NCBI GenBank assembly: GCA_027491335.1
Contig: JAIXWJ010000040.1
Coordinates: forward strand, 1-39,819
Direction of reading: 5' to 3'
From: Actinomycetes bacterium
Lineage (GTDB): Bacteria > Actinomycetota > Acidimicrobiia > Acidimicrobiales > Ilumatobacteraceae
Length of the DNA: 39,819 nt
In this document: positions 17,714 through 27,714 of the stretch, one piece after another
How positions within the stretch are numbered: position 1 is the first letter of the stretch
Layout: each line of letters opens with the position of its first letter
Translations under genes and position numbers: made by a program
Notes under the pieces: model-generated
What the model saw: the letters and a program-made list of their open reading frames with translations, nothing else
Databases searched by the model: none
Told to the model about the DNA's origin: nothing

Positions 17714-18523
17714 TCACATGCCGGCCGAGGTGAGTCGCGCGCGCAACATGATGACCGCCTTGGAATGAATCTGCGACACCCGACTCTCGGTCACGCCGAG
17801 AACGTCGCCGATTTCGGCCAAGGTCATTCCTTCGTCGTAGTACAGCGCGACCACGGTTCGTTCGCGCTCGGGAAGATTGCGGATCTCCGAGCGCATGATC
17901 TGACGCAACTCGCGATCCTCGACCACCGCGTCGGGGCCGTCGTCGCGCGATGCCGGCAGCTGTCGTGGTTCGGACTCCCCACCCGACACCACGTGATCGA
18001 GCGGACCGACGTTGGTCATGGCCAAGCTGCTCAGCCACTTGGCGAGCTCCTCGTCGGAGATTCCCAACTCGGCGGCGATCTCCTCGTCGGTTGGAGCCCG
18101 CTTCAAATCGTTGCCCAACTTGGCCACCGCTTGTTCGATCTGGCGGGCCTTGTTGCGAATCGAACGGGGCACCCAATCCTGCGCCCGCAGACCGTCGAGG
18201 ATGGCGCCCTTGATGCGCGGCACCGCGAAGGTCTCGAACTTCCAGCCGAGCGAGGGATCGAATCGATCGACGGCGTCCATCAACCCGAACACCCCGGTTC
18301 CCACCAGTTCGCCGGTGTCCACTCCGGCGGGCAAGCCGGCGGCCACACGTCCGGCCACGAACTTCACCAACGGCGAATAGTGAACGATCAGTTGATCGCG
18401 GGCACCCTCGTCGCGTTGCTCGACCCAGCGCACCCATGCGCGCTCGATGGCCGGTGTCGTGCGACTCGGCTTCTCGTCGGGTTCGGTCATCGGCGTCGGT
18501 CCGGATTCGTGAGGGTCGGTCAC
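17714..18523 (-). CDS. whiG: RNA polymerase sigma factor, FliA/WhiG family
   Basis: The 269-residue protein has region 2 (QLIVHYSPLVKFVAGRVAAGLP, GLMDAVDRFDPSLGWKFETFAVPRIKGAILDGLR), region 3 (RAPTDEEIAAELGISDEEL) and region 4 with a helix-turn-helix (LPERERTVVALYYDEGMTLAEIGDVLGVTESRVSQIHSKA split over about 220-260). This is the FliA/WhiG group (region 2-3-4, no region 1). In Streptomyces WhiG controls early sporulation genes; here no flagellar or developmental genes are visible, so its regulon is unknown. The start may be GTG at 18521-18523 or ATG at 18488-18490; neither has a well-spaced Shine-Dalgarno. It lies nine bases after xerC. Confidence 0.92.
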   Translation of the reverse strand: MTDPHESGPTPMTEPDEKPSRTTPAIERAWVRWVEQRDEGARDQLIVHYSPLVKFVAGRVAAGLPAGVDTGELVGTGVFGLMDAVDRFDPSLGWKFETFAVPRIKGAILDGLRAQDWVPRSIRNKARQIEQAVAKLGNDLKRAPTDEEIAAELGISDEELAKWLSSLAMTNVGPLDHVVSGGESEPRQLPASRDDGPDAVVEDRELRQIMRSEIRNLPERERTVVALYYDEGMTLAEIGDVLGVTESRVSQIHSKAVIMLRARLTSAGM

Positions 18524-18532
18524 CCTCGGGAA

Positions 18533-19447
18533 TCAGGCCCGGGGATGAGTGTTGCTGTACACAGACCGTAGACGCTCTTTGCTCACGTGCGTGTATCTCT
18601 GCGTGGTGGCCACGTCGCTGTGGCCGAGCAACTCCTGCACCGCGCGCAAATCGGCCCCACCGTCGAGCAAATGGGTGGCGAAGGTGTGGCGCAAGGCGTG
18701 CGGATGGGTGGGGGTGGCGCTTCGTCGGTCCATGACCCGGCGCACGTCGCGCGCTCCCATGCGACCGCCCCGGGAGTTCAAGAACAGGGCTCCGCCGGAG
18801 GCATCCGACAACACGTCGCGACGCAGCGCCGTCCAGGTTTTCACCGCTTCGATGGCGGCGTGCGACATGGGGACGCGACGCTCCTTGCCACCTTTGCCCC
18901 ACACCGTCACCACACCGCGTCGAAGGTCGACCCCGTCCAGGTCGAGCGCGCACAGCTCGCTCACGCGCAGGCCGCTGCCGTAGAGCATCTCCATGAGCGC
19001 GTCGTCTCGTCGTCGACGCCACGGAGGTTCGGTGTCGTCATCGGCGGACTCGGGTTCGAGCAGGGTTCGAAGTTCGGCCCCATCCAGCACGCGCGGCAAA
19101 CGCCCCTCCCCCGCCGGAGCCCGCAGACCCAACGACGGATCAACGGCGATCACGCCGGCCCGACGAGCCCACCCGAAGTACCTGCGAATGGCGGCCGCCT
19201 TGCGGGCGATGCTGCGTTTGGCGAATCGAGTGGCGGCCAGGTGCGCGAGATAGCGACGCAACAGAAGTCGGTCCACGGCGACGGGTTCGGCGACGTCGAC
19301 GGATGCGCACCATTCCACGAAGGCCGCCAGATCCGAGGTGTAGGCCGACTTGGTGTTGTCCGAAGCGGCGGTGAGCGACGACACGAACTCGATGGTCCGC
19401 CACGCGGGATCGATCCCGGAGGATGTCGATGTCGCGGGCCGAGCCAT
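18533..19447 (-). CDS. xerC: Tyrosine recombinase XerC/XerD
   Basis: This recombinase resolves chromosome dimers at dif. The 304-residue product has an N-terminal SAM-like domain (about 12-100) and a catalytic domain with all expected residues: Arg161 (SGLRVSEL), a Lys near 185-188 (GKGGKER), His250 and Arg253 (HPHALRHTFATHLL), His276 (LLGHSDV) and the nucleophile Tyr285 (TTQRYTHV). The dprA-xerC-whiG neighbourhood is that of the chromosomal housekeeping enzyme, not a phage integrase. ATG at 19445-19447 chosen; it has a leaderless promoter signal. Confidence 0.95.
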   Translation of the reverse strand: MARPATSTSSGIDPAWRTIEFVSSLTAASDNTKSAYTSDLAAFVEWCASVDVAEPVAVDRLLLRRYLAHLAATRFAKRSIARKAAAIRRYFGWARRAGVIAVDPSLGLRAPAGEGRLPRVLDGAELRTLLEPESADDDTEPPWRRRRDDALMEMLYGSGLRVSELCALDLDGVDLRRGVVTVWGKGGKERRVPMSHAAIEAVKTWTALRRDVLSDASGGALFLNSRGGRMGARDVRRVMDRRSATPTHPHALRHTFATHLLDGGADLRAVQELLGHSDVATTQRYTHVSKERLRSVYSNTHPRA

Positions 19448-19453
19448 GCCGGC

Positions 19454-19459
19454 AGAGTA
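19454..19459 (-). promoter_or_regulatory. -10 box TACTCT of xerC (leaderless)
   Basis: On the minus strand TACTCT is followed by GCCGGC and then the xerC ATG, a 6-base gap with no Shine-Dalgarno. This suggests that xerC and whiG are transcribed from here as well as, or instead of, by readthrough from dprA, which ends 86 bases upstream. Confidence 0.55.
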
Positions 19460-19533
19460 CCGACACGGTGCCGTTCGATTACCGACGGTGCGTCGGACGA
19501 TGTTCGCGCTCGCGGGCGGGGCGACTCCGAACC

Positions 19534-20691
19534 TCACACGTGCGCCCGCTCGAACCAACCTCCGGTGCAGATCAACCAGCCAGACGTCTCGAGGTGCCCG
19601 AGGCTCACCGCGGTGGCTCCGAAAGAGACGCCCAGCGAATCGCGGGCGCGGGCGGCCACGTCGTCCAGAGACAACGGTTCGGCGTCGAACAAATCCAGAA
19701 TTCGCGCGTCGATTCCCGCCGGAGGCACCCGCGGATCGAAACGTCCCGTCGCTCGCCGGTTGTCCAGACCCAACACCGCCAGCACGTCGTCGGTGTCGAT
19801 GGCCACCAATGCACCATCGCGAATGAGCATGTTGGTTCCCTGCGATGCGCGCGTGCTGGTGGCACCGGGGACCGCCATCACCGTGACCCCGCGTTGCAAC
19901 GCCTCGCGGACCGTGATCAACGAGCCACCCTCCAATCGAGACTCGATCACCAGAACGATCTCGGACATCGCGGCGATGATGCGATTGCGCAACGGAAAGC
20001 GAAACGGTTCGGGCGTGGTGCCCGGAGGAGACTCAGTGCAGAGGAATCCACGGTCACCCACTCGTTCCCACAGTCGATCGTGTTCGGGTGGGTACACCAC
20101 GTCCAGCCCACTGGCCACCACCGCCACCGGTCGGCCGACACCTCCGGAATCCAGCACGCCACGATGCGCCGCCGCGTCGATGCCTCGGGCCAGACCCGAC
20201 ACCACGTCGACGCCCGCCTCGGAGAGTTCGCTGCCGAATCGACGGGCCGCACCACGACCGTGCTCGGTGGCGTTGCGCGTGCCGATGATGGCCACGCGTC
20301 GACCCGCGAGCGCGTTCGGGTCACCCCGCGAGTACAGAACCGCCGGAGCCGCGGGATCGAGCGCCAGACAGTCCGGATACCCGGGCATCCCGAGCACGCG
20401 CACGTCGCATTGTCGCAACGCGTCGAGAGTCGACTCGAAAGGCGACACCGTTGTTCGAAGGGCGTCGCTCCATAGTTCGGCCAACGAACGTCCGGCACCA
20501 TTGGAGGGCCGGAAGGTCAGCAACTTGCTCGTGACCGGGTCCCACTCGCCGACACCATCGCGCAATCGTTCGACGATCGTCGATGGGAGTGCATGCGTCA
20601 GCAGAACGCGCAATCGGCGGGCGGTGACGAACGGCAACGTCGACAAACGCCAGGCGGCGATGCGTTCATCCGAATCGGGCAGCTCGTTCAT
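19534..20691 (-). CDS. dprA: DNA-processing protein DprA/Smf
   Basis: DprA binds incoming single-stranded DNA and loads RecA during transformation. The 385-residue product has an N-terminal helical region, the Rossmann-like core (RRVAIIGTRNATEHGRGAARRF, VVSGLARGIDAAAHRGVL, AVVASGLDVVYPPEHDRLW, ESPPGTTPEPFRFPLRNRIIAAMS, GSLITVREALQRGVTVMAVPGA within it) and a C-terminal winged-helix-like part. The ATG at 20689-20691 overlaps the comM stop by 4 bases, which decides the start over a longer upstream frame. Competence genes outside this pair are not visible. Confidence 0.95.
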   Translation of the reverse strand: MNELPDSDERIAAWRLSTLPFVTARRLRVLLTHALPSTIVERLRDGVGEWDPVTSKLLTFRPSNGAGRSLAELWSDALRTTVSPFESTLDALRQCDVRVLGMPGYPDCLALDPAAPAVLYSRGDPNALAGRRVAIIGTRNATEHGRGAARRFGSELSEAGVDVVSGLARGIDAAAHRGVLDSGGVGRPVAVVASGLDVVYPPEHDRLWERVGDRGFLCTESPPGTTPEPFRFPLRNRIIAAMSEIVLVIESRLEGGSLITVREALQRGVTVMAVPGATSTRASQGTNMLIRDGALVAIDTDDVLAVLGLDNRRATGRFDPRVPPAGIDARILDLFDAEPLSLDDVAARARDSLGVSFGATAVSLGHLETSGWLICTGGWFERAHV

Positions 20692-22265
20692 CCGACTCGA
20701 CGCAGATCGTCTCCTCGGCGCGGCGCGATTCGCGCGCGCAGAGCCAACGCCGCGGCGATGTGGGACTCGTCGAGGACCTCCGGGCCACCCTCGCGATCGG
20801 CGAGGGTGCGCGCCACACGTCGCACTCGGTGCAAACCTCGACCGGTCAACCGACCGGCTTCCAACTCGGATCGCAACCGAGCCATGCCCCGAGCATCGAC
20901 GGGAGCGAAACGTTCCAGATCGTCGCCGGCGAGGAACGCGTTCAATGATCCCTGTCGATCGAGAGCGATGTCGCGGGCCCGCATGACGCGTTCGCGCACC
21001 ACCGCGGTGCTCTCGCCGACTTTCTCGCCGAGCAGATCGTCCACGCGCGGACGATGCACCAACACCCGCACGTCGAATCGATCGATGAAAGGTCCGCTGA
21101 ATCGTCGGCGGTACTTCGCCAAGGCCGTTTCGTCGCACTCGCAGGTGCCCGGCGCCCCGCCGCCGCACGGACACGGGTTGGTGGCGGCCACCAAGGTGAA
21201 GCAGGCGGGCAACTCGAGTCGGGTGTTCGCCCGGTCGATACGAATTCGTCCGCTCTCGAGCGGTTGTCGCAGGGCGTCGAGGGTGGACGGAGCGAACTCA
21301 CCCAACTCGTCGAGGAACAGCACTCCACCGTGAGCGAGGCTCACCTCACCCGGACGCAACGACGAGGATCCCCCACCGATGATCGAAATGGTGCTCGCGG
21401 AATGGTGCGGCATTCGGATGGGCGGCGCGGTCACCAGCCCGTGACCACTCGGTTGTTCCCCGGCCGCCGACCGCACGAGCGTGGCGGCCAACGATGTTCG
21501 CTCGTCGAGTGGGGGCAACAAGCCGGGCAATCGTTGCGCCAACATCGTCTTGCCCGAACCCGGTGGACCCACCAAGAGCAGGTGATGCCCGCCGGCGGCC
21601 GAGAGTTCGAGACCCAAGCGCGCCGCATCCTGCCCGCGCACGTCGGCCAGATCGGGCAATGGAGTCGTTTGGTGCGTGACGGCCACCTGTGGAAGGTCGG
21701 GCCACGGTGCCGAGCCGACCAAACACTCCGCCAGTTCGCGCAACGTGCGCACGGCGCGCAACGTCGGCGGTTTGGCGATGCGCGCCTCGTCCACGTTTCC
21801 GACGGGAACCACCACTGCTCGCAACGGGTTCATGAACGGCCGGTCATCACCCTGGTCGTCATCTCCGTCGTCGTTGTGCACCAGCGACATCACCATCGGA
21901 GCCACCCCGGACACCGGACGCAGTCGACCATCGAGGCCGAGTTCGCCGATGATGGCCACACCGTCGACGACGTCGGCGGGTAGTTGGCCGTCGGCGACGA
22001 GAATGGCCACCGCCATCGCCGCATCGAGAGCGGTGCCGGTCTTGCGGTGTGTCGACGGCGCCAGATTGACCGTGATGCGGTGGGAGGGCCAATGGAAACC
22101 ACTGGACAGGACCGCCGTTCGAATGCGATCGCGCGACTCCCGACACGTGTCGTCGGGTCGACCGAGAATGGTGAAGGCCGGCAAACCGACCCCGATGTGC
22201 ACCTCGACGACCACCGATGCTCCTTGTGAGCCCATGACGCTCGCCGAGCGAATGGTGGACAACAT
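20688..22265 (-). CDS. comM: ComM/YifB AAA+ ATPase (Mg-chelatase-like)
   Basis: ComM is a hexameric helicase that drives branch migration during natural transformation. The 525-residue protein has an N-terminal ChlI/Lon-like domain (MLSTIRSASVMGSQGASVVVEV region), a short acidic insert (DDGDDDQGDD, about 133-142), then the AAA+ core with Walker A GPPGSGKT, GGVLFLDELGEF (Walker B), ATNPCPCGG with the family's Cys-rich insert, and a C-terminal helical lid. ATG at 22263-22265 follows a GCGAGG Shine-Dalgarno. Coupled to dprA by a 4-base overlap. Confidence 0.95.
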   Translation of the reverse strand: MLSTIRSASVMGSQGASVVVEVHIGVGLPAFTILGRPDDTCRESRDRIRTAVLSSGFHWPSHRITVNLAPSTHRKTGTALDAAMAVAILVADGQLPADVVDGVAIIGELGLDGRLRPVSGVAPMVMSLVHNDDGDDDQGDDRPFMNPLRAVVVPVGNVDEARIAKPPTLRAVRTLRELAECLVGSAPWPDLPQVAVTHQTTPLPDLADVRGQDAARLGLELSAAGGHHLLLVGPPGSGKTMLAQRLPGLLPPLDERTSLAATLVRSAAGEQPSGHGLVTAPPIRMPHHSASTISIIGGGSSSLRPGEVSLAHGGVLFLDELGEFAPSTLDALRQPLESGRIRIDRANTRLELPACFTLVAATNPCPCGGGAPGTCECDETALAKYRRRFSGPFIDRFDVRVLVHRPRVDDLLGEKVGESTAVVRERVMRARDIALDRQGSLNAFLAGDDLERFAPVDARGMARLRSELEAGRLTGRGLHRVRRVARTLADREGGPEVLDESHIAAALALRARIAPRRGDDLRRVG

Positions 22266-22392
22266 GATTACCTCGCGTTCCGGCCGAGGATTCGGCACGA
22301 CGTCGTGTGTGCGCCACGAGGCGAGTGTCGGCGACGATCCGGGAAACGGTGTGACCGGAAACCCGGGGGTCGACCTGTGAGAATGACAACCC

Positions 22393-22911
22393 ATGCGTGC
22401 TCGTGCCCGAACCGGAACGATGATCGGCCTCGCCGTCGTCATCGCGTCGACCATGACCGCATGCAGCGACACCGATCGCAGCGGAGCGAGGTTCTGCGGC
22501 GAATTGTCCGAGTCGATCACCGGACTCAGCGGCCCTCTTTCCACGTCGAACGAAATCGGCGATCTGGTGGATCGCTACGAGAAACTCGACGACATCACAC
22601 CGTTGGCCATTCGCGAGGACTGGCACGTGATCACCGAATTGCTACGCGCGGCCGAGGATGTGGACCTCGAGGATCCCCGCAGTCGTCAGGATCTGGCCGA
22701 CGCGGCGTACACGGCCGAGCGCAGTGCCCGCGAGGTGGCGCGCTGGGTGGAGTCCACGTGCGGTGTCGCCATGCCCGATGTGATCGGCGTGGAAGGACCG
22801 GACACCACCCTTGCCACCAGCGTGTCGACGACGGTTCCCATCATCGCGACCACGGTTCCGGCACTCGCGACGACGGTGGCGCCAACCGTGACACCATCCG
22901 TGACACCCTGA
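22393..22911 (+). CDS. Small lipoprotein of unknown function
   Basis: The 172-residue product has a lipoprotein signal peptide: basic start RARARTG, hydrophobic MIGLAVVIAS, lipobox MTAC with Cys24. The mature part is acidic and helical (about 40-125) with Cys35 and a second Cys near 122 (ESTCGV) that may pair. The last 45 residues are a Thr/Val/Pro-rich tail of TTV and TVxP units, probably an extended wall-spanning segment. I recognise no family. Its end is four bases from the convergent clpP stop. It is transcribed away from comM, and no Shine-Dalgarno is evident. Confidence 0.8.
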   Translation: MRARARTGTMIGLAVVIASTMTACSDTDRSGARFCGELSESITGLSGPLSTSNEIGDLVDRYEKLDDITPLAIREDWHVITELLRAAEDVDLEDPRSRQDLADAAYTAERSAREVARWVESTCGVAMPDVIGVEGPDTTLATSVSTTVPIIATTVPALATTVAPTVTPSVTP

Positions 22912-22915
22912 CGGA

Positions 22916-23518
22916 TCAGATGATCTCGCCGCGCTTCAGGATGACTTTGTCGACCAGACCGTATTCCTTGGCCTGCTCGGCGGTGAACCAACGGTCGCGC
23001 TCGGCATCGGCCTGAATGCGCTCGAGCGTCTGGCCACTGTGGAACGAGGTGAGTTCGGCCATGCGCTTCTTGGTGTACCCGAGCTGCTCCACCTGGATGG
23101 AGATGTCGGTGGCCTGACCGCGCAGACCGGCCAGCGGCTGGTGCATCATGATGCGCGCGTTCGGCAACGTGTAGCGCTTGCCCTTGGCGCCGGCGGTGAG
23201 AAGGAACTGACCCATCGATGCGGCGAGTCCCATGCACACGGTGGCCACATCGCAACTGACGAACTGCATCGTGTCGTAGATGGCCATTCCGGCCGTGACG
23301 GATCCGCCGGGGCTGTTGATGTACAGCCAGATGTCGGCATCGGGATCTTCGCCCTCGAGGTAGAGCAACTGAGCGCACAACTGATTCGCGATGTCGTCGT
23401 TGACGTCGGTACCCAGCATGACGACGCGATTCTTGAGCAGTCGCGTGAAGATGTCGGCTCGACCGGGATCTCCGGCGTCGAGGTTCATCGGGCGACCGGG
23501 AATCATGTCGGAGTTCAT
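22916..23518 (-). CDS. clpP: ATP-dependent Clp protease proteolytic subunit
   Basis: This is the serine peptidase subunit of Clp proteases. The 200 residues include the strand [21 protein letters not shown], the nucleophile Ser101 in GLAASMGQ, His126 in MMHQPLAG, and the Asp171 region ([20 protein letters not shown]). Length and triad are normal for a mature-type ClpP. It is not paired here with a second clpP or with clpX, as is common in actinobacteria. The ATG at 23516-23518 has a leaderless promoter signal 6 bases upstream; in-frame ATGs at residues 5 and 11 are alternatives. Confidence 0.97.
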   Translation of the reverse strand: MNSDMIPGRPMNLDAGDPGRADIFTRLLKNRVVMLGTDVNDDIANQLCAQLLYLEGEDPDADIWLYINSPGGSVTAGMAIYDTMQFVSCDVATVCMGLAASMGQFLLTAGAKGKRYTLPNARIMMHQPLAGLRGQATDISIQVEQLGYTKKRMAELTSFHSGQTLERIQADAERDRWFTAEQAKEYGLVDKVILKRGEII

Positions 23519-23524
23519 GCGTTG

Positions 23525-23530
23525 AGACTA
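23525..23530 (-). promoter_or_regulatory. -10 box TAGTCT of clpP (leaderless)
   Basis: On the minus strand TAGTCT is followed by CAACGC and the clpP ATG, a 6-base gap, with no Shine-Dalgarno. It supports the longest ATG as the clpP start. The divergent carbonic anhydrase starts at 23556, so both promoters share about 37 bases. Confidence 0.55.
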
Positions 23531-23555
23531 GCCCTGCCCAAGGCAGAATGTCGGA

Positions 23556-24077
23556 GTGGCGAGCGACGAACCATTCACACCGAATGCCGACGAATTGGTC
23601 GCCAACAATCGTCATTTCGCCACCGGATTCGCCGACCATGGCTTGGCCTTGTCGCCCCGTCGTCACCTGGCCGTCGTCGCCTGCATGGACAGCCGAATGG
23701 ACATCTTCCAGATGCTCGGTTTGGCCCACGGCGATGCCCACATCATCCGCAACGCCGGTGGAGTCGTCACCGATGACGTGGTCCGTTCGCTCGTGGTCTC
23801 GCAACGTCTGCTCGGCACGCGCGAGGTGATCCTCGTTCATCACACCAACTGCGGCTTGCAGACGGTCACCGAGGACGAGTTCAAGCACGAGATCGAAGAG
23901 GAGTGCGGCATCCGACCGTGGTGGGCCCTCGAGTCATTCCGCGATCCCGTGCAAAGCGTTCGACAGAACATGAATCGACTTCGACTGAGCCCCTTCATCG
24001 TGCACAAGGTGAACATCCGCGGGTTCGTCTACGACGTCGATGACGGAACCCTGCGCGAGGTCGACGGCGACAGTTAG
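23556..24077 (+). CDS. Beta-class carbonic anhydrase
   Basis: This enzyme interconverts CO2 and bicarbonate. The 173-residue protein carries the beta-class zinc-site motifs: CMDSRMD (Cys43, Asp45, Arg47) and HHTNCG (His96, Cys99), with RNAGGVVTDDVVRSL between them. The size matches the short actinobacterial type. The start is GTG at 23556; the out-of-frame ATG at 23549 is not used. The last base of its TAG stop is 24077, and the convergent gene's stop overlaps it at 24074-24077. Identification is strong; physiological role is not visible from context. Confidence 0.93.
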   Translation: MASDEPFTPNADELVANNRHFATGFADHGLALSPRRHLAVVACMDSRMDIFQMLGLAHGDAHIIRNAGGVVTDDVVRSLVVSQRLLGTREVILVHHTNCGLQTVTEDEFKHEIEEECGIRPWWALESFRDPVQSVRQNMNRLRLSPFIVHKVNIRGFVYDVDDGTLREVDGDS

Positions 24078-25354
24078 TCGCGTCTCACGCCCGAGAAGGC
24101 CACCACCACTCGCGCGTCGTCGGCGAGTTCCGCTCGACATTCCAACAGGCCCGCCAACCCGGCCGAACCCGTGGGGCTGACGTTCACGCCCACGACCTCG
24201 GGGCCCATCTGTGAGGCTCGGATGACGTTCTTCTCGCGGGCCACGATCACTCGACCATTGGTCGCCTTCAGTTCGACGACGTCGGCGACCCAGTCGTAGG
24301 TCTCGTCGTCGAGAATTCCGTCGGCGAGCGAACGGGGCTCGGTCTCCCACGCCCACATGTGGTCGCTCCAATGTCGTGCCATCGCGTCATCGTCGCGAGC
24401 GGTGGTCCACGCCCGCGCCAATGGAGCACATCCTTCGGTTTGCACCGCGAACAACGGGGCGCGCAATCCGGCCTCGCGAGCACCGCGCGAGACACTGGCC
24501 GCGAACGCCCCACCACCGACCTGCACGAACAAGGCGTCCAGATCGTCGATGCCCGCATCGATCATCGACTCGGCCAGTTCCCAGCCGAACGTGCGACCAC
24601 CGTCGAGGCACAGCGCGTTCTCCGGACCCTGAACGCTGAATGGAATGGCGCCGCGAGACACCGCCTCGCGGAATCGCAGAACGGTCGGATCGCCGGGCGG
24701 ATCCTCGGACCGCCGCGGACAGCGCGTGATGTTCGCGCCGAGGGATTCCAGCGTGCTCACCACCACACCCCCGGCCCATTCGGGGATGAACACGTCGAGC
24801 GGCCACCGCACCTCGTGAGCCAGGGTCGCGGCCGCGATGGCGGCGTTTCCGCACGACGAAATGGCCAACGAGGGTCGTGATTCGGGCGTCCACGGAGCGA
24901 TGCCGAGCGACTCGGCGACTCGTAGGTGAAGCAGAATCGACATCAGGTGTCGGGCCTTTTGACTACCACCAACGTTCGCGGTCTCGTCCTTCACCCACAC
25001 GCCTCCGGAAGCGGAGAAGGCGAGTTCGTCGCTCAACGATGACGAGCGAACGACCGGTGTCGTGCGAAAGCCGTCGTTGGTGTCGCGCACCAACTCGACA
25101 GTGGCGGCATCGGACATGCCGTGACTCAGAGCGAAAGCGTGCCAGGCCATGAATCGACGGAATCGAACGAAGGGGTTCGGATCGTCGCCGTCGGAACGCA
25201 CGCGCGCGTTGTCCGTGCCACCATCGACATCGGCCGACTCCATGCGCAGCAGAACGTGATGTCGGTCGCCCCGCTCGTTCGGGCAACGCCATGGTGCGAA
25301 CGTGTCGAGTCCGACGAACGTCCCACAGGACGCGCATCGGAACCCGTCGATCAT
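24074..25354 (-). CDS. Threonine synthase-like PLP enzyme (fold type II)
   Basis: The 426-residue product opens with a small zinc-ribbon-like CASCG...WRCP segment (Cys7, Cys10, Cys24) as in some threonine synthases. A tryptophan-synthase-beta fold follows: the PLP lysine is probably Lys133 in KDETANVGGSQKARH, the phosphate cup is SSCGNAAIAAA, and a VQVGGGAFAASV segment lies near 270. The usual NPTGSFKDR is altered to NVGGSQKAR, so the substrate may differ from phosphohomoserine. It starts 13 bases after another PLP enzyme, so they are likely one operon. I would not assign it as thrC without a search. Confidence 0.85.
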   Translation of the reverse strand: MIDGFRCASCGTFVGLDTFAPWRCPNERGDRHHVLLRMESADVDGGTDNARVRSDGDDPNPFVRFRRFMAWHAFALSHGMSDAATVELVRDTNDGFRTTPVVRSSSLSDELAFSASGGVWVKDETANVGGSQKARHLMSILLHLRVAESLGIAPWTPESRPSLAISSCGNAAIAAATLAHEVRWPLDVFIPEWAGGVVVSTLESLGANITRCPRRSEDPPGDPTVLRFREAVSRGAIPFSVQGPENALCLDGGRTFGWELAESMIDAGIDDLDALFVQVGGGAFAASVSRGAREAGLRAPLFAVQTEGCAPLARAWTTARDDDAMARHWSDHMWAWETEPRSLADGILDDETYDWVADVVELKATNGRVIVAREKNVIRASQMGPEVVGVNVSPTGSAGLAGLLECRAELADDARVVVAFSGVRRD

Positions 25355-25367
25355 CGCCGTGACCGAA

Positions 25368-26909
<1,542 letters not shown>

Positions 26910-26962
26910 TTTTACAGTTTGTCAAAGGAAGACCCCAAAGCCGTGCTGGATCGAACATTTAC

Positions 26963-26976
26963 CAAGTGACGACTTG
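26963..26976. promoter_or_regulatory. Candidate operator CAAGT-N4-ACTTG
   Basis: CAAGTGACGACTTG is a perfect inverted repeat with 5-bp arms and a 4-bp spacer. It overlaps the likely -35 position of the SufR-like gene (GTGACG at 26966-26971, 16 bases before the -10) and lies 54 bases upstream of the divergent PLP gene. Autoregulation by the encoded regulator is inferred from position. Confidence 0.45.
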
Positions 26977-26987
26977 CGATATTCGGT

Positions 26988-26993
26988 TAGCCT
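26988..26993 (+). promoter_or_regulatory. -10 box TAGCCT of the SufR-like gene (leaderless)
   Basis: TAGCCT is followed by GCCGGC and the GTG start at 27000, a 6-base gap with no Shine-Dalgarno. A partial -35 (GTGACG, 4 of 6 against TTGACA) stands 16 bases upstream inside the palindrome. Confidence 0.6.
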
Positions 26994-26999
26994 GCCGGC

Positions 27000-27698
27000 G
27001 TGTCCAATGCCAGCGGCGGAACCAAACAGCGCGTCGTCGAGCACCTGCAGACGGTCACCTCGGCCACCGCCCCCGACCTGGCGCGTCTGATGGGCGTCAG
27101 CGATGCGGCCATGCGCCAGCACCTCGAACAGCTCCAAGCCGACGGCGTGGTGCGACGCATCGCTGGGGACGCCGCGACGGACGCCTCCTCCGACACCCGC
27201 CTGCGCGGACGTCCGGCCACGCGTTGGAGCCTGGAGCGTTTGGACTCCCGTTCGGCGATGGATGGCTTTCCCACCGCTTTCCCCGATCGACACGATGATC
27301 TGGCCGTCGATCTTCTGACCGCGATTCGGGGCGCCTTGGGTGACGACGCCCTCGAGCGCGTGTTGTCGCATCGCGGCGAACTGCAGTCCGAGTCGTATCG
27401 ACGCGCGATGGGAGACGGCACGTTGCCCGAGCGCGCCACGCGACTCGCTCAACTACGTCATCTCGAGGGCTACCGCGCCGAGGTGACCGCGGCCGACGAC
27501 GGATCGCTCACGCTCACCGAGCACCACTGCCCCATCGCCGATGCCGCCCGTTCGTGCGGGTCGGTGTGCGACTCCGAGTTGGTGGTGTTCCGCGCGGCAT
27601 TGGGCGCCGACGTGTCCGTCGAACGCACCCAACACGCGATGTCCGGCGACAGTCGATGCAGTTATCGCATCATCGCCACCGGCCGAATCACCGGCTGA
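27000..27698 (+). CDS. SufR-like HTH regulator with four-cysteine cluster site
   Basis: The 232-residue product has an N-terminal winged helix (TKQRVVEHLQTVTSATAPDLARLMGVSDAAMRQHLEQL, about 8-46) followed by a wing with RLRGRPATRWSL. The C-terminal domain holds Cys177, Cys186, Cys190 and Cys220 in the order HHCPIADAARSCGSVCDSEL and GDSRCSYRI, the spacing seen in SufR, whose Fe-S cluster controls sufBCDS genes. No suf genes lie here; instead the divergent operon encodes two PLP enzymes. Fe-S sensing is inferred from the cysteines. It starts with GTG and appears leaderless. Confidence 0.85.
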   Translation: MSNASGGTKQRVVEHLQTVTSATAPDLARLMGVSDAAMRQHLEQLQADGVVRRIAGDAATDASSDTRLRGRPATRWSLERLDSRSAMDGFPTAFPDRHDDLAVDLLTAIRGALGDDALERVLSHRGELQSESYRRAMGDGTLPERATRLAQLRHLEGYRAEVTAADDGSLTLTEHHCPIADAARSCGSVCDSELVVFRAALGADVSVERTQHAMSGDSRCSYRIIATGRITG

Positions 27699-27714
27699 AT
27701 TCGACGTCGTGGCC

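Noticed and set aside
18533-19447. Tyrosine recombinase as integrase of a mobile island
   Set aside because: Its neighbours dprA, comM, whiG and rpsB are the standard locus of chromosomal XerC; no attachment repeats were seen.
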